Positions 11,090 to 23,500 of a stretch of DNA of 64,000 bases are shown piece by piece. The notes under the pieces are model-generated. The model was not told the origin of the DNA, did no database searches, and saw nothing but the letters and a program-made list of their open reading frames with translations. A program made the translations under genes and the position numbers. Every line of letters begins with the position of its first letter. The first letter of the stretch is position 1. The stretch is from Antedon bifida (lineage: Eukaryota > Echinodermata > Crinoidea > Comatulida > Antedonidae). Location of the stretch: NCBI GenBank assembly GCA_963402885.1, contig OY727100.1, positions 2,604,001-2,668,000 on the forward strand, in the 5' to 3' direction.

Positions 11090-11642
11090 TGGTTCCCACT
11101 AGAACGTAACGCAAGGACGTAAACGCAACGCAAGCGTTTTAACCAATGACAAGCGAAGTTATAGACAGTTAGCAATCTCAAGCGAATAAGCCATCGCTTG
11201 TGATTAGTCATTTCGCTTGCGTTGCGTTACGTCCTTGCGTTGCGTCGCTAGTGGGAACCACGCTTTAAGCGTGGTTCCCACTAGCGACGCAACGTAACGC
11301 AATCTACGCAACGTAAGAAAATGCCCTTCCAATCATTGTGTTTGCCCCCGCCTGCGTGAAATCAAACCTGCGATTTTTGCAGCACTATTGCGTCGTCGGT
11401 TCCCACTTGTGATTACGCAATACAGCACGTTGCGTCAATACGTCGTTGCGTTGCGTCCTAGTGGGAACCACGCTTTAGGCTGTATTGCGTAATCACAAGT
11501 GGGAACCGACGACGCAACAGTGCTGCAAAAATCACAGGTTTGATTTCACGCAGGCGGGGGCAAACACAAATATTGGAAGGGCATTTTCTTACGTTGCGTC
11601 ATTTGCGTTACGTTACGTCGCTAGTGGGAACCACGCTTTAAT
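11090..11642. mobile_element. Three GGTTCCCACTAG MITEs in series
   Basis: Copies at about 11090-11265, 11266-11475 and 11476-11642. The second and third are TATTGCG-subtype copies in opposite orientation, forming a ~370-bp inverted pair around 11475. Confidence 0.75.
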
Positions 11643-12200
11643 AATAACGTTATCCAATTTTAATTCATTTGTGAATATAGTATGATAATTATATTTTACA
11701 TAGACATCGATATTTTTTTATTAGCAAATATTGTCGTTGTTTTGTACGGTTTCTTCATTGTTAGGTTTTTTTTTGGTAATATTAGTAAGTATACCATAAT
11801 AGTATTGCTGTTGTTTATTGATCTTATACTTTATTGTAATTGTAAAAGACACTTTATTTCAGGTTTTGGCTGCCACTTAATTGTAATATTTTTTGGAAAT
11901 AAAAAATATCATGAATAATAATAATAATAATAGTGTCTATAGGCCTATTGAAAATGAATATCACTTTGTTTTAGTATGTCCATACTACAACGGAATTAGA
12001 CACTCCTTTTTAAAACCATATTATTTTAATCAACCAACACATAAAAAGTTCATTTTACTAATCAATAACCTGGTAGGATTTTCCTTTTTTGCATATAATT
12101 ATTTTGCTGTTAATTACTACTACTTAAGTTATGTATTATTTTCTAAGTATTGTACGTGGGCCAGTGGCCTACATACTATTGAATAAATAATGAATTAATG
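11643..12200 (+). pseudogene. Non-LTR retrotransposon 3' end, degraded
   Basis: The frame at 11893-12186 contains IENEYHFVLVCPYYNGIRHS, a typical zinc-knuckle-like C-terminus of non-LTR reverse transcriptases (pattern E-x-E-x-H-x5-C-x2-Y). The upstream polymerase domain is absent. The AATAAATAATGAATTAATGAA tail may be the element's 3' end. Confidence 0.55.
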
Positions 12201-13280
12201 AATATTCTGAGATCTCCTGAAAACGATATAGTTTTAATGCCCTTGCTTAGGCCTATTTCTATCCTTTGATATTAAAACTGAGTTACACAAACACCCCAGG
12301 GGCGCGCACGGACGGCAGCGGGGGAGAATACCACCACCATACAGAACGCCGGTGTCTTGAGCGATGTGTAGGGCAGTGTCTCTGCTTTTATATGCCTAGA
12401 TGATGAGAAATACATGAATAATGATTGCGTTATACCAGGAAGTAAATAGGCCATTGTATTTATCCGTGAAGTAGGCATTTTGTCTGGCACCAAACAACAT
12501 TACGGATGTGCACAGTTTAGCAATGCAATCGAAGAAGGCGGCTTAACCTCCGGAATAACCCATGTAAAATGAAGAACGAACGTGCTTTGGGGCGCCTAAG
12601 ATTTGTTTGAACATGAAAAGCATCATGATTGGAGAGCTTAAAATCTTCTTTTTAAATTAAATCATAAGACAGAAAAGTATCAAGTTTATTGTTTCACACA
12701 ATACAATAAAACTTATTTTGATTACCTCCTGAAATGTTTGCTCACATTATCTATTAGGCCTACAGTATGAAACTGACTCCAATAACGAGAGGGATTTTAT
12801 ACTATGTTAATTATTTAAATATAATAAGTGCATATTGGTATAATCTATTATATGCCGTACGGTAGTGTAGCTTAATTGATTATTGTGATCACTGATTTTC
12901 ATAACGCCAATAATATAATATAGAATATTGTAGAACTTACCTTTTTAACTGATCGTGTTTTTGTGCCCCCGTGTGACCCGATTCAATTTTCGAAACGTAT
13001 CATAAAATCCATTGCTGTGTAGTTTCTAGACCGACCTACTCTACTGGTAGCGGAACGTCACTGCTGGTCCTTACATCATATATAATACAATTTGTGTAAA
13101 TAACGGCTGACGTTGATATTATATAGGCCTGCTGGCTGGTTTGGTTTGTATGCGCATGCCCAATGTGTTATGTTTTACGTCACTTAATACCTTTTTTTTT
13201 AGTGTACATGAATAATATTATACGGTATATAATATTCTATGTTATTGTTTATGCTTTCGTGTACATAATGACAACATTAA
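12200..13280. other. No gene seen
   Basis: AT-rich sequence with isolated AGGCCTA motifs (12249, 12757, 13126). Short open frames here have no recognisable domain or splice context. Confidence 0.5.
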
Positions 13281-13627
13281 AGATGTATTCTCCCCTGAAA
13301 AATAATTCTTAAACAATGTTTTGTTGAATATGCCATTTTAATGTCACATAATAGTTATCCACTTTTACAAAAAATGGATCGAAAAAATGTATTTCCTTAA
13401 AAAACTGTCATTTAAAGCAAAAAATAGTCAAGTTGGATGCCAGCCAACGAGTTTTTCAATTGAATTTAACAATTTATTTTGTCATTTTATAAGTGAAAAC
13501 ATTTATTTTTTCTGGTTTTTTTTTCTACGAAAGTGATTAACTTTATTAAAACTACAAAATAATCTATTCAAAGTCTGATTTTATTAATCTTCATTTTTCA
13601 AGTTTTTGGAGGGACAATACATCTTTA
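13281..13627. mobile_element. GATGTATTGTCCCC-type MITE, complete
   Basis: Starts AAAGATGTATTCTCCCCTGA and ends GGAGGGACAATACATCTTTA, inverted termini of about 20 bp. The interior contains TGCCATTTTAATGTCACATA and AACTACAAAATAATCTATTC, shared with the copies at 42.4-43.1 kb. Confidence 0.75.
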
Positions 13628-13730
13628 ATCAAGACGTCGGCAAAGTATAAAGAGGCATCAGTATTAGTATTATTCCCTCAAACGTCAAAACTAACTGAGC
13701 ACATGTGGTCACGGAAGACTCCATTACATT

Positions 13731-13910
13731 TTGGAGGCAATCCAGAACAGGATCCCAATTCTGGCACAACTTTTTATATTTACAAATTTTCAGATCCGTT
13801 TAAAATATCAAAATCCACTCAATGCCAGGGGCCCGGCCAGGGGTATAGCTACATTAAAAATGACTTGAATTAAATTGGAGGCAATCCAGAACAGGATCCC
13901 AATTCTATGT
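13731..13910. repeat. Direct repeat of a ~33-bp block
   Basis: TGGAGGCAATCCAGAACAGG followed by ATCCCAATTCT occurs at about 13731 and again at 13875. The 110-bp spacer is not repeated. The origin is not clear. Confidence 0.55.
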
Positions 13911-14164
13911 CTGGTTTTGGAAAGTCTGGTACTGTATTCGAAATGCGTTTTTAATAGTAAAATTGAACTTGGGACCTCAACAAGTGGTGGCTGAGTTTCC
14001 AGTTTTCAGAGAGTTCGCTGGGCGAGAATTGACTGTTTAAATATTCGTATACTAATAGGCCTACGGGAAATGAGTCAGATTCTATGATCGACCGTTGACG
14101 GTAATTTATTCCAGACGTTGTTTTATGTTTTGTGTGAAGAACAGTTGTCTGATCCTTAGATGAG

Positions 14165-14400
14165 ATAGATGAGATATGTCTTTATTCATTTTCCATTATG
14201 ACCTTCCAAAGGACAATTTGTTATCAAGTATGATTCCCAAATCTGTTATTGAATTGGAATTTTCCTTTGATCAGTACCCATATGATAGATAACTTTCCTA
14301 TTCTTTCTTCCAAAATACATAATTTTACCTTTCATTAGGTTGAAAAAAGTTGCCATGCAAATTTATTCAGATCTTCCTGTAATCCATTTGTTGATGATCA
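14165..14400 (-). pseudogene. Decayed non-LTR reverse transcriptase fragment
   Basis: Read on the minus strand with stops and frame changes, it gives LQEDLNKFAWQL, KIMYFGRKN and ITDLGIILDNKLSFG. These are the thumb-adjacent motifs of CR1/Jockey-type reverse transcriptases (x-DLNKL..W, K.x.MxFGRKN, DLGVxxDxxLxF). At least two in-frame stops show that it is dead. Confidence 0.6.
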
Positions 14401-14558
14401 TCATCCAGGTAAGCTATAGTGCGCCCTCATATCTCTCTCAAATCCGCTCGAGACGTATACTTGCAAAACTTTATCCCGCGAGCATTGTATTTAGTTTGTG
14501 CGAGGCCTACTCTAGCTAGCCTAGCCTACTTATAAATTCGATCTGATGTTGCCTCAAA

Positions 14559-17500
14559 ATGTCTTCCAACATTTCAATTCCCCATCGACTTCCTTTGCTT
14601 GTTGTGTCAGGAGGTGTATTACTCCCCGGTTCATCCATGCGTATTCCAGTTAACACACCCCGCAAGTATGTTGTTTATTATTATGCCTGTTCTGGGCCTT
14701 TCCCCTCTCCTCTGCTGGACGGTTATGGGGAGGCCTAGCTAGGCTAGGTCAGGTCTAGGCCAGTATTTATAATTAATAGGCTTAGCCAAGTAGTAGGTAG
14801 TAGGTAGCTCCTAAAAAAGGAGAATCTCTCTCTGTTGTATTTTTACTCTGCACTCCAGGAGATGCGCTATAATAGGCTATATATATCATGATTATCGTAA
14901 TCTTTTATTTATACTTTTATTCTTATTCTCTATAATAAATAGGCCTAGCTTATTTATTTTGGAAATAAAACAATATCATATTTTATTTATTTCAGCATGA
15001 ATATGGTGAAGAGTCGAATTCTACGACACAATACATTAAGCAGTACCGTTATAGGAGTGGTACCTAAAGACCCAGAGTCTGTGGTAAATTAATAAAATAC
15101 TGTAATATTAATGTAAATTATCCTCAGTTGCAAATTCTGATGTTCTATTCCCTCAGCAGTAACATGGAGCAATTTTGTCATTAAAAGCCTAATAACTGAC
15201 ATCATCACCTCATTTCTTTATTCTCAATTTAGATATAGTACCAACCATAATTTAAATCACTGTTCTTTTCAAAGGTGGCAGTCTTTGGGATTCAAGTTGT
15301 TTTTTGTCATAATAAAATATCCTGGGATCGATAGACAAACATAATCTACAACTCCACATTAATATAACTTTCTTATGCATGTTTACTATACATTTTACTT
15401 GAAAACTAGAAGTTAATTCCAACTCTGTTAACTGGTAATTGCTCACTGTGACGTCACACAACTTCCAACGACTGCTAAATGAATAATTAAAATTTAAAAA
15501 ATTCCAATAATTTAATTTATACAGAAAGATGATTTATCTTCATTACATCCAATTGGCACTGCTGCTGTGGTTGTTCAAGTAACTGGAACAAACTGGCCAA
15601 AACCAGCTTACAGCTTACTTGTGACTGGTTTGTGCCGGTTTGGACTGGAAAGCATTGTACAAGAGTCGCCATATCCTGTTGCTGTGGTCAATCAACTGGA
15701 TAAACTACCTGGAGAAGATAATGGTATGTTTTCAGATCTCTCCACATACAGCTGATATGAGTGTTAACCTACCATAATCAAATAAGCTGTCCATTTTTAA
15801 ATAAACACCCAACTAACTGCTAGCCCATCCCCATTGATGTCCGAGAGGTGGGCATAAAACCCTATGTTGAGTCAACTCTTAGAATAGCATTTTTTTTTTC
15901 AAAATAAACTCTTAAACTCAGCGATTATTGATTATTTAAAACTGTTGAATAAATGTATAGATGAATGAAAATAAATACTTAATTCTCTTTCTATACCATT
16001 AGTATATTTTGTTTTAAGGGAGCATTAAAATATTTATTATACACAAACAATCATGAATATAATTTTAATGCAAGAATGTCCACCTCCCTGCAATAAACAA
16101 TTGTCTTACTTTTGATATTAGAATCTGATTCAGCTGGACTTGGCGATATTGCGGACGTCTTCCGAGAGCAAGCAAATGCGTTGGTGGAACTTCTTGATGT
16201 TACAATACCTGTTGTTAAAAAATTAAAGGTACAATTAAATAAAGTAACAAAACATTGTTGCCCTACTCTTTTACTGAGGGAAAAACAAAATAAACACCAA
16301 ATTGTTTTAAAGCTCAAATTTTTATTTTTTATTAGAATTTTAAAATAGCATTTTTTTTAGCTTTCTTACATTGTTTTTTGTTGTCTTAGGCTCTGTCTAC
16401 ACTATCAAACTAGTTTTACAAAAAGTGTAGTGCCCAAATATGGTAGTGATATGCCCAAATATGGTAGTGATATGCCCAAATATGGTAGTGATATGCCCAA
16501 ATATGGTAGTGATGTGCCCAAATATGGTAGTGATGTGCCCAAATATGGTAGTGATATGCCCAAATATGGTAGTGATGTGCCCAAATATGGTAGTGATGTG
16601 CCCAAATATGGTAGTGATGTGCCCAAATATGGTAGTGATGTGCCCAAATATGGTAGTGATGTGCCCAAATATGGTAGTGATGTGCCCAAATATGGTAGTG
16701 ATGTGCCCAAATATGGTACTGATGTGCCCAAATATGGTACTGATGTGCCCAAATATGGTACTGATATGACATGATCATGTCTATGTATGTTTTTGTCGCA
16801 TAAAGTTTGATAATGTAGACAGAGCTTAAATATAAATACTCTCTTGCTCTTCAACCTAACCCCTAAATAAACTGAACCTAACAATAAATAATTTGGTTGT
16901 TGATAAATAATTAAGCATGCTCTTTAGCTGTCTTCATTTTTATGGTCTGAATATATCATATATATCTGAAAAATGTGTAAAGGCCAATTCACACAGATGA
17001 CCAGTAAGCTGAAAACTTCGTAGCTTGTCTGTACCTATATCCTGAGCTGAAATCTAGATTCTATATTTGTATTACCGTTACCACACGTCTGTGTAAATTG
17101 GCCCTAATACTGTACAAGTTGGATTGGGATATCAATCACCAGTTCTAATTATTTGTTGTGGGTTTTTTTTTCAGCGTTTATTGGATAGCTTACCAGTTGC
17201 AAGACTACCAGACATTTTCACGGCTATTATTAAAGCTTCTTACAATGAAAAAATCAAAGTAAGACAAAGTACATTTGCAGTACCCCAGTACATGGATTTT
17301 CATTTACATTTTTCTCTCTTTTATTTGAAGTCTCTGGCCTTAAAGCATCAGTTTATTTTTGTCCATGTAGTTTTTTTCCTCTTTAGTAGTACATAAGTAA
17401 TATTTATTGCTTTCCAAGAACAGTACAATTTATAAAACGGCATAATATTTGAATGAAAATAAATATAAACAAACATTAAACTTGAGAAATTAAACAAGGA

Positions 17501-20500
17501 AGGCAGGGGATATCCATATAAGCACAAAGGCTTGTTTTCAAAAGCCCCCCCCCCCCCCTCCTTTCCGAAACAAAACACATTGATACAATGAAAATACAAA
17601 AATATAGATCTATTGGCCTTCAAAAACCCATTTTGATTTGATTTATTTGCATCTCAATAAAAATATAAAAAATATTACTTTACCGTTGATTCACTGTCTT
17701 GTCTTTACGATTTATCTAGGTTCTGGATGCAGTAGATGTAGAAGCACGGTTCCGCAAGACGCTGCCGTTACTGGAGCGCCAAATAGAAGGATTAAAGCTT
17801 CTTCGTCAAACTAAGCAAGGACATCTAAACACCAAGGACCCCCATAAAAACAAACGAGTTATAGACTTCAAGAAAGAATTAAGAAAACTTCAAAGAAACT
17901 TCAATGAAAATGAGAATGAAGTTGATGAAATTGCAGAGTTGGAGCAAAAATTAAAGTAAGAATCAGAAAGAGAACCAGAAAAAAACTTGTAATTGTTAAA
18001 CTAAAACTCTGTCTACACTATCAAACTAGTTTGACAAAAAAAGTGATGCGCCCAAATTTGGTAGTGATATGCCCAAATATGGTAGTGATATGACATCATC
18101 ATGTCCATATATGGGCACATCACATTTCTTTGTCACTTAAACTTTGATAGTGTAGATAGAGCTTAAGACTTTAAAAATGACTAAACTACTATAAAAAGGA
18201 AGTTCAGTGCAAACAGCCTTTGAATCTTTGGAAATAGTGGGAGGTTACCTCAGTGCTTGTCCATTTTAGCTCCCGTCGTGTATCATTGCATTGGGTTCTA
18301 CCAGTTAAATCACTTTGTGTCCTACCATGGAATCCAAATACAAGTGACTTATGCTCTGTCTACACAATCAAATTTTTATGTGACAAAAAAATGTGATGTG
18401 CCCATATATGGACATGATGTCATATCACTACCATATTTGGGCACATCACACTTTTTTTTCCAAACTAGTTTGATAGTGTAGACAAAGCTTTACATTAATT
18501 TATATAACTATAATTTGCACAGAATGTTAGCATATGTCTGTTTGATTTCAGATCTGCATGTTTGCCTGAACATGCCTTGCTGGCTGCCACTAAAGAGCTT
18601 AAGCGCTTGAAAAAGATGCCGACAGCTCTACCAGAGTATGCCATCACAAGGACCTACCTGGAACTGATGACGGAACTGCCATGGTCAAAGAGTAGCAAAG
18701 ACGTTCTTGATATCAGCAAGGCGAGGTATAATAAACAACAGTTTTTATTTTTTACAGATTAATTAATATTTGAAGAATATATTTGCTCAAATTGGTCATC
18801 ACATTAGAATTCACTTAAGCTCTGTCTATGCTATCAAACTTTATGCGAAAAAAATATGTGATGTGCCCACATATAGACATGATGATTTCATATCATTACC
18901 ATATTTTGGCATATCACACCTTTTTTCTACACTATCAAACTTTATGCAACAAAAAAAATGTGATGTGTCCATATATAGACATGGTGATGGCATGTCACTA
19001 CCATATATTTGGGCACATCAAACTTTTTTTGTCAAACTAGTTTGATAGTGTGGACAGAGCTTTAGTCTTTTTGGTTTACAGTAAGTTTTTCAAGTTTTTA
19101 AACAAGTACTGTAGTAGAAATCATGTCTGGCTCTAAAGCTCTGTCTACACTATCAAAGTTTATGTGATAAAAAAAAGTGTGATGTGCCCAAATATGGTAG
19201 TAATATGACCATGTCTATATATGGGCACATCACATTTTTTTGTCACATAAAGTTTGATAGTGTAGACAGAGCTTTAATCCCATCCTGGTGTACTGACATT
19301 TTAAAAAAGACAAATTTAACATACACTAACCATGGGTTTGTCTTTGTTTGTCAGACATGACTTAGATGAGGACCACTATGGGTTAGAGAAGCTTAAGAAG
19401 CGTGTGATTGAGTACTTAGCTGTGAGACAGCTCAAGAATACCCTTAAAGGGCCTATTTTGTGCTTTGTTGGACCACCAGGAGTTGGCAAGACCAGTGTTG
19501 GTCGATCCATTGCACAAACACTTGGACGTACATTTCACAGGTATTTGAATATTCTGAATGAATGGCTTCTGATTATCATGGTTTTTTACGTATTAATTAG
19601 GGAGGTTTCGCAACCTTACGAATACGATAACGAAAACGGATACGTCACACATTCTGACACTTTTGAGCTGATCCCCATTCTATATCCGTAATGTGTATTC
19701 GTGTTGACGAATATCACCAGTCATATTCGTAACTACAAAACGAGTATAGTTTTTGATCTATTTTGCACATTTTGCATTTGAATCGGGAATGTTTCATGAT
19801 TATAATATAATTATAGATTTATTGAAAGTAATTTAATAAAGTAATTTACTAAAATGCCTGGTAATTTTGATAAATAGCAGTTTTTAAAGTCCTCACTCGC
19901 TTTGATGTTACGCTAGGCCTAGCAGCCAAGCAACACGTACCTGTGCTTCGCTCAAATTTACCGCAGTCATATTTTAGACGGCGCCCTCAATATTTCGTTG
20001 CCATGCGAAACAGATTTTTACTGGCTTACAAAAACGAATACGTGTGCGTGACGTATCCGTTTTCGTTATCGTATTCGTAAGATTGCGAAACCTCTCTAAT
20101 ATTGTCAGTATATTTGTGGTTTTGAATTTAAATTCCAAATGCTTTTGAGAGATTTGAAGTTTCATATCAAAGTGTCCCCCTTAATAGGGGTGTCCAAAAG
20201 TAGAAGTTCTCCTGTATATAATAATTCTTGTGTTTTCAATGTTATTATTTAAAAATGATATTTTTTGTCTGGGTGCCCAATCATATAATGATTTCGTTCA
20301 AATGTTTCAACATTTTTAGTTTAATGTCATTTTAATTAAATAATACATAAATGTTTGTTTTGATACACTGTTGAATCTTGAATAAATAAATAAAAGTTAT
20401 ATGCAATTGTTATTATAATCTGTTCATGTATGTTTCTGAGAAAATTGCTAAAAATATGTACATTTTATTTTTTATAGAATTTCTCTCGGCGGCTGCTGTG

Positions 20501-23500
20501 ATCAGTCTGACATACGAGGTCATCGAAGGACGTATATTGGGTCAATGCCAGGCCGCATCATCCACGGCCTCAAGCTTGTCGGAACGAACAATCCAGTGTT
20601 CTTACTAGACGAAATTGATAAGTTGGTAATGACTTGTTATAACTTAGGTACCAATGATTTCAGGAAAATGATATGCTTAACATGGACATGCGAACTACAG
20701 CTCTGTCTACACTATCAAACTAGTTTTACAAAAATAATTGTGATTTGCCCAAATATGGTAGTGATATGCCTATATACAATAGTGATGTGACATCATCATG
20801 TCCATATATGGGCACATCACATTTTTTTGTCAACTAGTTTGATAGTGTAGACAGAGCTTTAGTCTCTTTGGTTTTCAGTCATTTTTTTCAAGTTTTTAAG
20901 AAAATCATTTCATGCTCTAAAGCTCTGTTTACACTATCAAACTTTATATGACAAAAAAAGTGTGATGTGCCCAAATATGGTAATGATATGACATCATCAT
21001 GTCCATATATGGGCACATCACATTTTGTTGTCACATAAAGTTTGATAGTGTAGACAGAGCTTAACTTTCTGCTGGTCAGATGAACTGCCATTGCTGTTAG
21101 TGGTATGTCCTGTCCACACTGTACAATTACAATCGAACTCACAACACAACTCTTGCATGTTGTCTTTTGCAGGGTAAGAGTCTGCAGGGAGACCCTGCAT
21201 CAGCCTTGTTGGAGGTCTTAGATCCAGAACAGAACAACACCTTCACTGATCAGTATCCTTTACAAGCAAGATTAGTATGTCTAAAGCTCTGTCTACCCTA
21301 TCAAACTAGTATGATGTGCCTAAATATGGTAGTTATGTGCCCAAATATGCTAGTGATATGACCATGGAGCTATCTCCATGATATGACATCATCATGTCCA
21401 TATATGGGCACATCACATTTTTGTAACATAAAGTTTGATAGTGTAGACAGAGCTTAAGGCGCAGTCACATATGCTAGAAAATTTTGCAGTAGTTAATACA
21501 ATCCACTCTTAAAACAGCTGGATCAAAATATTTAGTTGAGAAAGATGTTTTAAAGAAGAAAGAAGAATTTTTTTAAACCTTTAAAAATGTCATTTAGAAT
21601 TATAATAGGAATTGTGTGATTTTCTGGGATTCTAAGATTTTAAGCTCTGTCTACACTATCAAACTTGTGACAAAAAAAATGTGATGTGCCCAAATACAGT
21701 ATGGACATGATGATGTCATATCACTACCATATTTTGGCACATCACACTTTTTTTGTCGAACTAGTTTGATAGTGTAGACAAAGCTTTACTATATTGTTCT
21801 ATGAAATTGGTATTTAGTTTATGAGTATAAACTGGTTATATTCAATAATTTTATTTAAATTTCCTAAACATTTTACAGTTACCTGAATGTGCCCTTTGAC
21901 CTGTCACAGGTTTTGTTCATTGCAACAGCCAATAGCATTTCAACAATCCCTGCCCCACTGTTGGATCGCATGGAGGTTATCCATGTTCCAGGGTACACTC
22001 AGGAAGAGAAGATTGAGATAGCAATGCACCATTTGATTAGTAAGCAACTGAAGGAGCATGGGCTAAGCGCTGAACAGTTACAGATCCCGCAAGACACAGT
22101 TAAACTAACAAGTATGAACTCTTTTTTTGATGGTTTAGCTTCTTATGATGCTGATAAAATTAGTAATAAGTAGTGTCATGACAATTTCACTGGCGTTTTT
22201 CTAATCAATTTAAAAAAAAATTATTTCTAGTTAGCAGATACACACGAGAAGCTGGTGTTCGTAAACTAGAACGCAAACTCGGAGCCATCTGCCGCGCTGT
22301 TGCTGTTAAAGTTGCCGAGTCGCATCCCAAGACCGTACAAGACAGCGAGGAGAAGAAAGACCTTCTGCAGATAAAGAAACCAGACCAGGGGAATGATGTA
22401 CTGGAGATGTCACATCCACCAGATATGCCAATTGTGATTGATGAACTGGCTCTCAAAGACATTCTCGGAGTAAGGACCCTTTTATGTTTTTTGGTCAAAC
22501 ATGTCATGTGAGGCTGGGAGGGAGTATCGTTGCATTATTTTTTTCCCATGATGTTAAGGCAGAAATCATGAATAATTCATTATCTTAATTATTTTCTATT
22601 ATAAAGCATTGCAAGATAGCTGATCTACTTCCTAAATATACTAAACCTAACCCTCTAAATAATCTCTCTCAGCTATTTAAAAAAGAAGACATGCTATTAA
22701 TAGACCTCGAACCTCCTGTGTCAGAGATTAAAGCCTTGACCAATCGACCAAACCTAACATTTCAGATGGCAAAACCTATTGATATCTTCCCCGCCCCCCC
22801 CCCCCCCCAAGCTTATATAGCGCCCCCTATAATGTCCTATATTATGTCATAAATAGTTTATACTTTGTTTTGTTTTGTTTTTTTTTTCAATTAGCCACTA
22901 ATATATGAGAGTGAGATGTCAGAAAGACTGTCCCAGCCAGGAGTTGCTGTTGGTGAGTTATTTATTGTACTGTACTATTAATAAGAGACTTTGATAACTC
23001 CAGAGGGTGCCATATTTAAAAGTAAATCAGGACAAAAAAGTTCAATAGGCGCGAGGGGGACAAGAATCGCCCTGCTAGGGCCTTGATGGAAATTCTTGGC
23101 CAGATTGACCTTGTAAATATGGCGCCCTCTGAAGTTATCGAAGTCGCTTATTTATTTTGATAGGAACTAATGTTACTAATCTTATCAAGAACATCCCGTC
23201 AACAAAGTTTCCATTTTATCTTGTGAAAGTAATAAATGTGTCATGATTCAAACATGCAAAGTCACACACGTAAATAAACACTTAGTTAAAAATTGTGTTT
23301 AGGCTTGGCTTGGACTGCAATGGGAGGGGAGATTATGTTTGTCGAGGCAACTAGAATGGACGGAGATGGCCGATTAACACTAACTGGTCAGCTGGGTGAT
23401 GTCATGAAAGAATCAGCCAGGCTAGCGTTGAACTGGGTCAGGAGCCACGCTGTGCAGGTGAAGTAACCATTGGTGTAAAGCTTAATCACTCCTTTACATG

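Noticed and set aside
12272-12493. 73-codon minus-strand frame
   Set aside because: No homology recognised, no flanking splice pattern and no conservation signal visible.
16405-16884. Four overlapping open frames of 109-159 codons with HIWAHHY, SLPYLGT, PKYGSDV or PNMVVMC repeats
   Set aside because: All are translations of the 21-bp minisatellite inside a MITE; a period divisible by three keeps frames open on both strands.
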